This document shows, piece by piece, positions 1-6,808 of a stretch of 10,960 nt of DNA. The notes beneath the pieces are model-generated. The model did not search any database. It saw nothing but the letters and a program-made list of their open reading frames with translations, and had not been told where the DNA came from. This DNA comes from Paracoccaceae bacterium. Its GTDB lineage: Bacteria; Pseudomonadota; Alphaproteobacteria; Rhodobacterales; Rhodobacteraceae. A program made the translations under genes and the position numbers. The stretch spans positions 1 through 10,960 of the forward strand of contig RGAJ01000034.1 in NCBI GenBank assembly GCA_009920225.1, given 5' to 3'. Positions within the stretch are counted from its first letter, which is position 1; every line of letters begins with the position of its first letter.

Positions 1-396
1 AAGATCTTGGATCAACACGTCGCCGCATTTGTTCAAGAACTGGATTTCAACCTGGATGGGCGTGAATTAAAGCTCGAAGATATTTGGATAAATATCTTGC
101 CCGAAGGCGGCACGCATTCCTCTCATATTCATCCCCACTCCGTCATTTCGGGGACCACCTATGTTTCGATGCCCGACGGGGCAAGCGCGATCAAATTTGA
201 AGATCCCCGATTGCCGATGATGATGGCGGCCCCTGCCCGTAAAAAAGACGCCCGCGAGGGATTGCGCCAATTTATATATGTGGCGCCGCAGGTCGGTGAT
301 GTGTTGCTATGGGAAAGCTGGCTGCGCCATGAGGTGCCATTGAATACGGCAGAGGATGAACGTATTTCGGTGAGCTTTAATTATAGCTGGGCGTAA
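1..396 (+). CDS. 2OG-Fe(II) oxygenase-like protein, C-terminal part (5' end outside window)
   Basis: The reading frame is open from the first base, so the gene starts to the left of the window; the TTG at position 7 is not needed as a start. About 131 C-terminal residues are visible. The motif SHIHPHSVISG (codons from 121), then a YV..P strand and FEDPR, then SWLRHEVP (histidine codon at 328-330) and ERISVSFN (arginine codon at 361-363) follow the pattern I know from the putative 2OG-Fe(II) oxygenase family TIGR02466. There the histidines would bind iron and the arginine would bind 2-oxoglutarate. Family members are about 200 residues long, so roughly a third is missing here. The substrate is unknown. 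The gene is convergent with rplA and separated from it by about 80 bases holding a terminator hairpin. Family assignment is fairly firm; the precise role is not known. Confidence 0.75.
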   Translation, partial: KILDQHVAAFVQELDFNLDGRELKLEDIWINILPEGGTHSSHIHPHSVISGTTYVSMPDGASAIKFEDPRLPMMMAAPARKKDAREGLRQFIYVAPQVGDVLLWESWLRHEVPLNTAEDERISVSFNYSWA

Positions 397-427
397 ATCA
401 AATCCGAGTTCATAATACATGATCATG

Positions 428-456
428 AAAAAAGGGCGCCAAACTTGACGCCCTTT
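428..456 (-). terminator. Rho-independent terminator after rplA
   Basis: On the - strand, AAAGGGCG (456-449) pairs with CGCCCTTT (438-431) across a 10-base loop. It is followed by a run of six T that overlaps the stem end (433-428). It sits about 25 bases after the rplA stop. The + strand has only a broken T run after the stem (454-463), so it may also stop the convergent oxygenase transcript, but less well. Confidence 0.85.
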
Positions 457-478
457 CTGATTTCAAAAATTGAAAGTC

Positions 479-1177
479 TTACTTCGCGTTTGCGCTGTCT
501 ACGTTCACGGTCACACCTGGGCCCATTGTTGAGCTGATGGTGATACCTTTCATGTAGGCACCTTTTGCGCCTGTTGGTTTTGCTTTTGCAACCGCGTCAA
601 CGAATGCGCGGATGTTTTCAACCAATTTCGCTTCGTCAAAAGATGCTTTGCCAACGCCTGCATGTACAACGCCACCTTTTTCAGCTTTGAACTGAACTTC
701 GCCGCCTTTAGCAGCTGCAACAGCTGTCGCAACGTCAGGTGTTACTGTACCAACTTTTGGGTTTGGCATCAGGTTACGTGGACCCAAGATTTTGCCCAAA
801 CGACCGACGATTGGCATCATGTCTGGTGTTGCGATACAACGGTCAAACTCAATTTTGCCACCAAGGATGGTTTCCATCAGGTCTTCCGCGCCGACGATAT
901 CTGCGCCTGCGGCTTTCGCTTCGTCAGCTTTCGCATCACGTGCAAAGACTGCAACGCGAACAGTTTTACCTGTACCGTTTGGAAGACCGACAACGCCGCG
1001 AACCATTTGGTCTGCGTGACGTGTGTCAACACCAAGGTTCATCGCGATTTCGATTGTTTCGTCGAATTTCGCTTTTGCGTTTGCTTTGACCAATGCAACT
1101 GCCGCTTCTACGGACATGTTTTCTTGGCCCGCGAATGCTTCACGCGCTGCGCGTGTACGTTTACCTAGCTTTGCCAT
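479..1177 (-). CDS. rplA: 50S ribosomal protein L1
   Basis: L1 binds 23S rRNA in the L1 stalk and helps release deacylated tRNA from the E site. In well-studied bacteria it also represses its own operon by binding the L11-L1 mRNA. The product is 232 residues, close to E. coli L1 (234). It carries the L1 signature [15 protein letters not shown] in the middle and the typical C-terminal GPGVTVNV. The start is ATG 1177-1175, preceded by an almost perfect ribosome binding site GAGGTGA (1190-1184) with 6-base spacing; that site lies inside the last codons of rplK. The rplK stop and the rplA start are one base apart, so translation is probably coupled. It is the last gene of the block, followed by a terminator at about 428-456. 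Confidence 0.98.
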   Translation of the reverse strand: MAKLGKRTRAAREAFAGQENMSVEAAVALVKANAKAKFDETIEIAMNLGVDTRHADQMVRGVVGLPNGTGKTVRVAVFARDAKADEAKAAGADIVGAEDLMETILGGKIEFDRCIATPDMMPIVGRLGKILGPRNLMPNPKVGTVTPDVATAVAAAKGGEVQFKAEKGGVVHAGVGKASFDEAKLVENIRAFVDAVAKAKPTGAKGAYMKGITISSTMGPGVTVNVDSANAK

Positions 1178-1178
1178 C

Positions 1179-1628
1179 TTACTTCACCTCGATACCGCAA
1201 GAACGGGCAGAGCCCAGAATGATTTGCATTGCTGCTTCTACGTCGTTCGCGCTTAGATCTTTCATCTTTGCTTCTGCGATTTCGCGGATTTGGGCAACAG
1301 TCACGTGACCTGCAACCTGACGACCAGGTGCTTCGGAACCACGTGGGCGGTTACGTTTGCCAACTGGTTTCAAGCCAGCAGCTTTCTTCAAGAAATATGA
1401 CGCAGGTGGCGTCTTGATTTCCATCGAGAATGATTTGTCTTGGTAATAGCTGATCACGGTTGGGCATGGTGCACCTGGCTCCATGTCTGCGGTTTTCGCG
1501 TTGAACGCCTTACAGAATTCCATGATGTTGATACCGCGCTGACCCAACGCTGGACCAACGGGTGGAGATGGGTTAGCTTGACCTGCTTTAATTTGCAGCT
1601 TCAGCGTACCAATAAGTTTCTTGGCCAT
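1179..1628 (-). CDS. rplK: 50S ribosomal protein L11
   Basis: L11 forms the base of the factor-binding stalk with 23S rRNA and is needed for EF-G, RF and stringent-response signalling through RelA/Rsh. The product is 149 residues and begins [18 protein letters not shown]. The proline-rich [13 protein letters not shown] (about 20-32) and [18 protein letters not shown] (about 60-77) are the conserved N-terminal domain; RSCGIEV closes the C-terminal domain. A basic stretch between the domains (about 86-106, [17 protein letters not shown]) makes it longer than E. coli L11 (142), as I recall for alphaproteobacteria. A longer frame exists from 1649, but the family start is ATG 1628-1626, with purine-rich GGAAAAGG a few bases upstream. 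It is co-oriented with nusG upstream and rplA downstream. Confidence 0.98.
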   Translation of the reverse strand: MAKKLIGTLKLQIKAGQANPSPPVGPALGQRGINIMEFCKAFNAKTADMEPGAPCPTVISYYQDKSFSMEIKTPPASYFLKKAAGLKPVGKRNRPRGSEAPGRQVAGHVTVAQIREIAEAKMKDLSANDVEAAMQIILGSARSCGIEVK

Positions 1629-1650
1629 GTGACCTTTTCCTTTTTCCAAC

Positions 1651-1724
1651 GCCCCTCAGACGCGTCATCGGGGCAACTATGTTGTGTGGTCCACATGATC
1701 CGCCGCGGCGTTTCATGCTCCCAC
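1651..1724 (-). promoter_or_regulatory. Two hairpins in the nusG-rplK leader; candidate L1 autoregulatory site
   Basis: The 104 bases between nusG and rplK hold two symmetric inverted repeats. Distal: GTGG, CATG and CGCC arms nested around the self-complementary CGCCGCGGCG (1701-1710), spanning 1686-1724, with 3-4 base internal loops at matching positions on both sides. Proximal: GCCCC/GGGGC (1651-1655 with 1670-1674) around an inner GACGCGTC, spanning 1651-1674 and ending about 22 bases before the rplK ATG. In E. coli, ribosomal protein L1 represses the L11-L1 mRNA by binding a structured leader that mimics its 23S rRNA site. The location fits that role. I did not establish a sequence match to the known L1 site, so the function is inference. 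Confidence 0.4.
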
Positions 1725-1732
1725 AGTTCACA

Positions 1733-2266
1733 TCAGGACTGTTTAGAGACCTGAGTAAATTCTAATTCAACCGGTGTTTCACGGCCGAAAATTGATACGG
1801 CAACTTTCAAACGCTGTTGAGCATCATCAACTTGTTCGATCATTCCGTCAAAACCTTCGAACGGACCATCGTTCACCTTGACCAGCTCGCCAATTTCAAA
1901 GCTGATCAATGTGCGTGGTGCTTCTTCGCCTTCTTGGACGCGGTTCAAGATTTGGTTCACTTCAGCATCGCGCATCGGCATTGGACGGCCTTGCGGCCCC
2001 AAAAATCCTGTAACGCGGTTGATTGAGCTGATCAAATGGTAACCACGATCCGTCATTTCCATGCGAACCAAAACATATCCTGGCATAAAGCGACGCTCAG
2101 TCGTGACTTTTTTGCCGCGACGAACTTCGATGACTTCTTCGGTGGGAACCAAAACTTCTTCGATTTCCGCCTCAAGCCCTGCCTCGACAACAGAGGTTCT
2201 GATTTGTTCGGCAATTTTCTTTTCGAAATTCGAAAGAACGCTTACCGAATACCACCGCTTTGCCAT
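1733..2266 (-). CDS. nusG: Transcription elongation/antitermination factor NusG
   Basis: NusG binds RNA polymerase through its N-terminal NGN domain. It couples polymerase to Rho or to ribosomal protein S10 through its C-terminal KOW domain. The product is 177 residues: [21 protein letters not shown] opens the NGN domain, [12 protein letters not shown] is the conserved core strand, and [16 protein letters not shown] (about 121-136) is the KOW motif. The frame continues up to a TTG at 2284, but the family start is ATG 2266-2264. No strong ribosome binding site precedes it, and the stop codon of the upstream LuxR-type gene lies only two bases away, so translation may depend on coupling to that gene. 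The normal upstream neighbour secE is displaced by about 1 kb. Confidence 0.97.
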   Translation of the reverse strand: MAKRWYSVSVLSNFEKKIAEQIRTSVVEAGLEAEIEEVLVPTEEVIEVRRGKKVTTERRFMPGYVLVRMEMTDRGYHLISSINRVTGFLGPQGRPMPMRDAEVNQILNRVQEGEEAPRTLISFEIGELVKVNDGPFEGFDGMIEQVDDAQQRLKVAVSIFGRETPVELEFTQVSKQS

Positions 2267-2268
2267 AT

Positions 2269-3030
2269 CTACGAATAGGTCCAACTCACCCTAACGGACG
2301 CCCCAGGCTCATATTCAGAAAACTCAAGGGTTATGCCATCCGCATTGCGCGTTTCTTTGACACCTTGCATTTTTACTTGGTTCATTTCTAACCGCATTTG
2401 ATACGAAATATCGTTTGGATAGTCGTCCTTCGGAAAGCGATAAGTCATGGTTCTGCACGAAAAAGGGACATCAAAGCGGATCAAATAGTGGTCGTGTATC
2501 GGATTGAAACACCCGATAAACTCAATGTGCTCTTCAAGTTCAAACGTTTCGCCGACATCGATGACAGGGCTCAACAAGATTTGGAAAACTTGTCCGCCAT
2601 TTTCATTCGGCAGCTGCGCTCTGTTCACTCGTTGGCTTGGATACGATAAACGAACTTGACCTTCGTCGGCCAAGAAACGTCGGGTGATTGTGTCGACGGG
2701 GCTATTTACGGCTTGGATTTGAGTTTTCCTTGCAACCAAGCCATCCCTGCGCCCCCGTAGCAATTCGAAAACAACATCGACATGTGCATTAAATTGATTG
2801 AATCCTAACCCGCCAACTCCAAAAAATTTTTGATAATTATTCAAATCTGTGAACGCATCGCGAACTGTGATTGCGCCAAATTTGTCCAACAGATTTTTCA
2901 CATGGATTTTGATCGTTTCAGGCGACACCGAAAGCGTGACGGTAATTTCCTTGCGCGTCGCACCTGACAAAAGGAATGGCAGGATCTCACGTTCTCGCGG
3001 TGTTAATTTCGGTGGCGCTTGCAAATTCAA
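2269..3030 (-). CDS. Orphan LuxR-type helix-turn-helix protein with unassigned C-terminal region
   Basis: Residues 9-60 are a clear LuxR/GerE DNA-binding domain: [15 protein letters not shown], then [21 protein letters not shown] with the recognition helix, then LLDKFG. Unusually, it is N-terminal; most LuxR family regulators carry it at the C-terminus after a receiver or ligand-binding domain. The remaining about 190 residues look strand-rich (many alternating hydrophobics, ending VRVSWTYS), and I do not recognise the fold. There is no signal peptide or membrane segment. The frame opens after a TAA and contains no ATG near the domain. Candidate starts are TTG 3030-3028 or TTG 3024-3022; the second sits 8 bases after GGGG, a better spacing. 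The gene lies between secE and nusG and ends TAG two bases before nusG. It is visibly AT-richer than the ribosomal genes. A DNA-binding role is well supported; its target and signal are unknown. Confidence 0.82.
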   Translation of the reverse strand: MNLQAPPKLTPREREILPFLLSGATRKEITVTLSVSPETIKIHVKNLLDKFGAITVRDAFTDLNNYQKFFGVGGLGFNQFNAHVDVVFELLRGRRDGLVARKTQIQAVNSPVDTITRRFLADEGQVRLSYPSQRVNRAQLPNENGGQVFQILLSPVIDVGETFELEEHIEFIGCFNPIHDHYLIRFDVPFSCRTMTYRFPKDDYPNDISYQMRLEMNQVKMQGVKETRNADGITLEFSEYEPGASVRVSWTYS

Positions 3031-3062
3031 TACCCCAAAAGGTCTATTTACTGTTACTTAAT

Positions 3063-3113
3063 TCAAATTGCTGAAACCTCCGAACGATTGTAAACGGATT
3101 TATCAAATTGATA
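3063..3113. promoter_or_regulatory. Possible operator/promoter of the LuxR-type gene (palindrome plus repeated half)
   Basis: TATCAAATTGATA (3101-3113) is a perfect palindrome of two 6-base arms around one base. Its core TCAAATTG (3103-3110) recurs at 3063-3070, 40 bases away, roughly four helical turns. Between them, on the - strand, TACAAT (3092-3087) matches five of six positions of a sigma70-type -10 box. No good -35 box stands 16-18 bases upstream; the palindrome lies over that region instead, as at an activator-dependent or repressible promoter. Autoregulation by the adjacent LuxR-type protein is a guess. Confidence 0.3.
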
Positions 3114-3182
3114 CTAACAAGCACTGCACGCAGCCGGGTCGTGGATGCAGGCACTTTACAACAGGCGCAGCGGGAAAACCAC

Positions 3183-3209
3183 AAAACGCCCCAACGCTCA
3201 AAAGCGGGG
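3183..3209 (-). terminator. Possible terminator or attenuator after secE
   Basis: On the - strand CCCCGC (3209-3204), a loop TTTTGA, GCG, two unpaired T and GGG(G) form a short bulged hairpin, followed by CGTTTTGTGG. The same GGGGCGTT arm (3192-3185) is also perfectly complementary over 8 bases to AACGCCCC at 3257-3250, which includes the secE stop codon. The two structures are mutually exclusive, and both end at the same T run. Either could end or attenuate transcription between secE and the LuxR-type gene. Confidence 0.45.
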
Positions 3210-3255
3210 ACGCATAGGTTTCTTGTATGAAAACTTAGGAGTAGGGTTCGGGGCG

Positions 3256-3456
3256 TTAGCCGCCGAAAGAATTCAGAACAGTTTGCAAACCGAACCGGAT
3301 AATCACGTCAACAAGACCAAAGAACATTGCAGCCAACGCAGCCATTGCGAACACCATCACGGTTGTCAACAAAACCTCGCGCCGAGTGGGCCATACCACT
3401 TTGGACACTTCTGAGCGGACTTGTTGGATGAACTGCATTGGATTTGTCGTCGACAT
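3256..3456 (-). CDS. secE: Preprotein translocase subunit SecE
   Basis: SecE is the essential small subunit that clamps SecY in the SecYEG translocon of the inner membrane. The product is 66 residues, the usual size for the single-span alphaproteobacterial form. The amphipathic cytoplasmic helix FIQQVRSEVSKVVWPTRREV carries the hallmark VWPTR (21-25). One membrane helix follows at about 29-52 (LLTTVMVFAMAALAAMFFGLVDV). The frame reaches a GTG at 3483, but ATG 3456-3454 is preferred: AAAAGGG stands 7-8 bases upstream and the product then matches family length. No tRNA-Trp gene lies upstream, where many bacteria have one. Downstream, nusG is separated from it by the LuxR-type gene. Confidence 0.96.
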   Translation of the reverse strand: MSTTNPMQFIQQVRSEVSKVVWPTRREVLLTTVMVFAMAALAAMFFGLVDVIIRFGLQTVLNSFGG

Positions 3457-3490
3457 CGGAATACCCTTTTGATTAATCGCCACCTAACAA

Positions 3491-3519
3491 GTCTTGGGCA
3501 AAGTTTCAAGGGCCAAGAC
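3491..3519. repeat. Inverted repeat between the FAD oxidase and secE
   Basis: GTCTTGG (3491-3497) and CCAAGAC (3513-3519) are perfect 7-base arms around a 15-base loop, in the 77-base gap between the oxidase stop and the secE start. There is no proper T run after it on either strand, so it is at best a weak terminator or a leader structure of the secE mRNA. Confidence 0.35.
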
Positions 3520-3533
3520 GCACGCGCGCTTGC

Positions 3534-4944
3534 CTATTGCATGTTTTCCCGCAAAACGGCACCCGGGTTCATGATACCATTTGGATCAAACGCGGATTTG
3601 ATTGCACGCATCATGGACAACTTAACCGGATCACCGTACCGTTCAAGGTCCCCGACCTTTAACCGCCCTACCCCATGTTCTGCGCTAAATGATCCATTCA
3701 GTGAGACAACCAAATCATGTATACACTCTTGAACCGGTTCAACCATGTCAACATAGGCGGATTTGCTTTCCCCTTTTGGCGGAAACACGTTGTAATGCAA
3801 ATTCCCGTCCCCCAAATGACCAAAACAGTTTATCCGAAATTCACCCAGTTTTTGCACGTGAGCCGGAGCGGTCGCGATGAATTCGGGAATGATGGACAGA
3901 GGCAGCGAAATGTCATGACTGCTGATAGATCCGATCAAACGGTTCGCTTCTGGGATACGTTCACGCACCGCCCATAGATCGTTCCGCTGGGTTTCGGATT
4001 GCGCAATCACGCCGTCATAGACCACGCCCTGCTCTAGTGCATCGGTGAAAATGGATTCTAGTGACGCTTGGGCATTTGCCGAACCACCCAATCCCAATTC
4101 AATTAACACACACCACTCAGGGCGCATTTGAAAGGGTTGGCGCAGGTCTGGAATGGCTTCGCTTAAGAACCGCAACCCCATTTCACCGATCAATTCGAAT
4201 GTACTGACACCTTCTGCGACATGGGATCGGGCCAATGACAAGAGCGATAACGCCGCTTCAGGGGACGGTACGCACAACATCGCGGTTGCAACGTCACTTG
4301 GGCGGGGTGACAGCTTTAACGCGGCTGCGGTGATAACGCCCAAGGTCCCTTCGGATCCGATCATCAAGTTTCGCAGATCATAGCCCGTGTTATCCTTGCG
4401 CAATCGGGTAAGCCCATTCCAAATGTCGCCATTGGGCAGCACCACCTCAAGCCCAAGGCACAGATCGCGCGTATTCCCATAGCGCCCCGCCCGCATTGGT
4501 TGCCAGATTGCCGCCAATACGCGCAGACCCCTCAGACGCAAGCGAAAGGGGGAACAATCGATCCACAGCATCCGCCGCCGCTTGGATGTCGGCCAAAATC
4601 GCGCCGGCCTCGACCACGATCACGTTTTCATCGGGATAAACGGCGCGAATTTCATTCATGCGTTCTAACGAAAGGATAACGGGCGCTGCACCGTTCTCTA
4701 TGATCTGTCCGCTGACCAAACCTGTACCGCCGCCATAGGGAATGACACCAACGCGGTGTTCATGGCACAACCGCACCAAAGTTGACACCTGTTCCACGGT
4801 TTCGGGACGTGCCAAGATACCGCCAAGCCCCTGCCATTTACCGCGCGGCTCTTGCAAATAGGCGGGTGGAACAGCGCCAAATAATGCATTCGGCAAATGG
4901 TGGTGTAATATGGTCAGAAAGGTTTCGTTCGCTGGATGTAACAT
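3534..4944 (-). pseudogene. GlcD-type FAD-binding oxidase/dehydrogenase, frameshifted
   Basis: This is a flavoprotein of the vanillyl-alcohol oxidase fold, in the D-lactate/glycolate/2-hydroxyglutarate dehydrogenase group (GlcD-like); such enzymes oxidise 2-hydroxy acids. It is in two frames. The first part (4944 to about 4486) has the FAD loop PYGGGTGL (69-76) and GGNLATNAGG (144-153). The second part (from about 4484 to 3534) resumes with RYGNTRDLCLGLEVVLPNG and has the conserved GHLGDGNLH, SAEHGVG and FDPNGIMNPG. The family normally has T-x-V-L between NAGG and RYG; here a single G remains, which implies an 11-base deletion at 4485-4486. Translation of the first frame stops at 4447 after 165 residues. 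With the four residues restored the protein would be about 473 residues, normal for the family. The start ATG 4944-4942 lies 8 bases after the GNAT stop. All else is intact, so the lesion is recent or an assembly error. Confidence 0.85.
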
Positions 4945-4952
4945 CGTGACCC

Positions 4953-5543
4953 TTAATGCAGACCGATATTCGTACGCCCACGCCGATCAGCGCGCAACAA
5001 CGCATATAAAACATGGGTCCGCCAACGGCCGTTGATCTGGAGATAGGCCTGAGCCACGCCTTCGTATTTAAAACCGTTCTTTTCCAATGTGCCACGCGAT
5101 GGGACATTTTCGGGCAAACACCCTGCCTCAAGGCGGCTTAGGTCCATCTTGACGAATGCATGGTGAATGATGGCTTGGATCGCCTCGCTCATATAGCCCA
5201 AGCGGGCATAGGGTTGACCGATCCAATATCCCAAACTTGCCGCTTGCGATGGACCGCGACGAATGTTTGACAGCGTGATCGCCCCGACCACCGCGTTGCT
5301 TTTGCGTTCAATCAAAAACAGCGGCAATTCCGTTTCCATGTTGATGGAACGTTGTGCCCAATAGACGCGGTTTGCAAAGGATTTGCGCGTGAGGTGATCC
5401 GTCGACCATGTGGGTTCCCAAGGCGACAGAAACTCGCGGGATTGCAAACGCAGCTCAGCCCAGTTCCGAAAATCTGTATGCGCTGGTGGGCGCAATATCA
5501 GACGTTCGGTGTCAAGCTGAACTTTGCGTTTGAACAAAAACAT
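4953..5543 (-). CDS. GNAT family N-acetyltransferase, RimJ/RimL type
   Basis: This enzyme would transfer an acetyl group from acetyl-CoA to an amino group; the RimJ/RimL subgroup includes acetylases of ribosomal protein N-termini, but the substrate here cannot be read from sequence. The product is 196 residues. It opens with LDTERLILRPP (10-20), typical of the subgroup. The acetyl-CoA loop region is LGYWIGQPYARLGYMSEAI (104-122), followed by LEAGCLPENVPSRGTLEKNGF (138-158), in which N146 and the LEKNGF turn are the usual motif B. EGVAQAYLQINGRWRTHVLYALL is the family C-terminus. The ATG shares one base with the stop codon of the upstream M16 peptidase (TAATG), so the genes are co-transcribed and probably translationally coupled. 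The broken FAD oxidase follows after 8 bases. Confidence 0.92.
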   Translation of the reverse strand: MFLFKRKVQLDTERLILRPPAHTDFRNWAELRLQSREFLSPWEPTWSTDHLTRKSFANRVYWAQRSINMETELPLFLIERKSNAVVGAITLSNIRRGPSQAASLGYWIGQPYARLGYMSEAIQAIIHHAFVKMDLSRLEAGCLPENVPSRGTLEKNGFKYEGVAQAYLQINGRWRTHVLYALLRADRRGRTNIGLH

Positions 5544-6808
5544 TAGGCTGCTCTTTGTGTCTCCAACGCATCCAAACTTGGCGCATCGGCAACAGGGCCG
5601 TACAGCGCTGTCGCTAATTTAGCAGTGCTTGCCACATGTTCTGCGTATGCCTTGACCGCGGTCATATCGACGGCGTCGATTTTTTCAACCGATTCCGATA
5701 AATCGGGAACATATCCCCACACCTGCACCATTCGCGCCAACCGCTCTGCACGGTTTGATGCGCTTTCCAAGCCCATCAACATCCCTGCCTTCATCTGCGC
5801 GCGGGCACGATCAATCTCGGCTTGCGTGATGGTATCTGCTGCACGCTTCAACTCATCAATGGTCAGACGCGCCAATTCGGCAACTTTGTCGCCCGACGTC
5901 CCCGCATAGATCGTTGTCATACCAGTATCGACATAGGCCCCCGTTTGGGCAAAAATCGAATAACACAATCCGCGTTTTTCGCGCACCTCTTGGAACAAGC
6001 GCGACGACATACCACCGCCCAACGCAATTGAATAGATTTGCGCCGTATAGATATCGTCGCTTTTGTAATCGGGGCTTTCATAGGCAAGCGTGAAATGCGC
6101 CTGTTCTAGCGATTTAACCTCGCGCCGTTCTCCGCGCGTGAAGGTGGCAGGGGTTTGCAGCTGATCGCGCAGATCCGGCGACATACTGCCCAAGGCTTGG
6201 GTGGCAAGTTCCAACAAAGCATCATGATCAATCCCACCTGCAGCCGCCAAAATCAAACGATTGGGTTGATATTGCGCAGTGACAAAAGACATCAGATCAT
6301 CACGATGAAAGCGATTGATATTTTCGGCAGGGCCCAAGATCGATCGGCCCAAAGCCTGATCGGGATATGCCGTTTCTTGAAGCCAATCAAAAATGATATC
6401 GTCAGGCGTATCCAACGTTTGGCCAATCTCTTGCAAAATAACGCCACGCTCGACCTCGATCTCGCGGGGGTCAAAAATCGAATTGCGCAAGATATCGGAC
6501 AAGATGTCGACCGCCAACGGGATATCTTGGTTCAAGACACGCACATAATAGGCGGTTGTTTCCCGCGATGTATAGGCGTTGATGTAACCGCCCACATCTT
6601 CGATCTGTTCGGCAATTTCCAAAGCGGTCCGGTTTTTGGTGCCTTTGAATGCCATATGTTCCAAGAAATGGGCAATCCCATTTTCATGAAGAGTTTCATG
6701 GCGTCCACCGGCTGCGACCCATACACCAATCGACGCAGACTGTAGACCGGGCATGTTTTCGGTCACAACGCGCAACCCGTTTGGTAATGTGTGAAGTTGA
6801 ATGCTCAC
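5543..6808 (-). CDS. M16 family zinc metallopeptidase (processing-peptidase-like)
   Basis: This is a peptidase of the pitrilysin/insulinase clan, related to mitochondrial processing peptidase beta; the bacterial substrate is unknown. The product is 421 residues, the usual length of the short two-domain form. The inverted zinc motif HFLEH is present with H47, E50 and H51, and the glutamate cluster EVERGVILQE (118-127) supplies the third ligand. The second half has REKRGLCYSIFA, the conserved R/Y substrate-binding segment of the inactive-like C-terminal domain. The catalytic set is complete, so it should be active alone or as a homodimer. The start is GTG 6808-6806, which overlaps the thrC stop (GTGA), and the product then begins MSIQLHTLPNGL as expected. 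There is no signal peptide, so it is probably cytoplasmic. It sits between thrC and the GNAT gene. Confidence 0.94.
   Translation of the reverse strand: MSIQLHTLPNGLRVVTENMPGLQSASIGVWVAAGGRHETLHENGIAHFLEHMAFKGTKNRTALEIAEQIEDVGGYINAYTSRETTAYYVRVLNQDIPLAVDILSDILRNSIFDPREIEVERGVILQEIGQTLDTPDDIIFDWLQETAYPDQALGRSILGPAENINRFHRDDLMSFVTAQYQPNRLILAAAGGIDHDALLELATQALGSMSPDLRDQLQTPATFTRGERREVKSLEQAHFTLAYESPDYKSDDIYTAQIYSIALGGGMSSRLFQEVREKRGLCYSIFAQTGAYVDTGMTTIYAGTSGDKVAELARLTIDELKRAADTITQAEIDRARAQMKAGMLMGLESASNRAERLARMVQVWGYVPDLSESVEKIDAVDMTAVKAYAEHVASTAKLATALYGPVADAPSLDALETQRAA

Larger units (their letters stand above)
3031..3255. other. AT-rich non-coding gap between secE and the LuxR-type gene
   Basis: I see no convincing gene in these 225 bases on either strand. 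The half nearest secE holds a hairpin that could terminate the secE transcript (3183-3209). The half nearest the LuxR-type gene is AT-rich. It holds a 13-base palindrome (3101-3113), a second copy of its core TCAAATTG exactly 40 bases away (3063-3070), and a TACAAT hexamer (3092-3087 on the - strand) that could be a -10 element. It is long for a gap inside what is normally a secE-nusG operon. Confidence 0.7.

Noticed and set aside
418..427. CATGATCATG palindrome next to the rplA terminator
   Set aside because: It is a short 10-base palindrome with no partner site that I can link to a promoter; probably chance.
662..1168. 168-codon open frame on the + strand opposite rplA
   Set aside because: It is the antisense shadow of rplA. 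It is rich in Cys, Phe and Trp with no recognisable domain, and no convincing ribosome binding site was seen.
3101..3113. FNR-type site
   Set aside because: The FNR consensus is TTGAT-N4-ATCAA; this palindrome has the arms in the opposite order (ATCAA-N-TTGAT) with the wrong spacing.
3225..3256. GGGTTCGGGG resembling a tRNA T-arm near the secE stop
   Set aside because: No acceptor, D or anticodon arms can be drawn around it, and it overlaps the end of secE. The tRNA-Trp often found upstream of secE is not present there either.
4480..4490. Programmed frameshifting in the FAD oxidase
   Set aside because: The junction lacks four conserved residues as well as the frame, so a deletion explains it; no slippery heptamer followed by a structure is evident.
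4838..5131. 97-codon - strand frame across the GNAT/oxidase junction
   Set aside because: It is out of frame with two well-supported genes and is Cys- and Arg-rich low-quality sequence.
6155..6745. 196-codon + strand frame opposite the M16 peptidase
   Set aside because: It overlaps a full-length, motif-complete peptidase gene in antisense and resembles no family I know.
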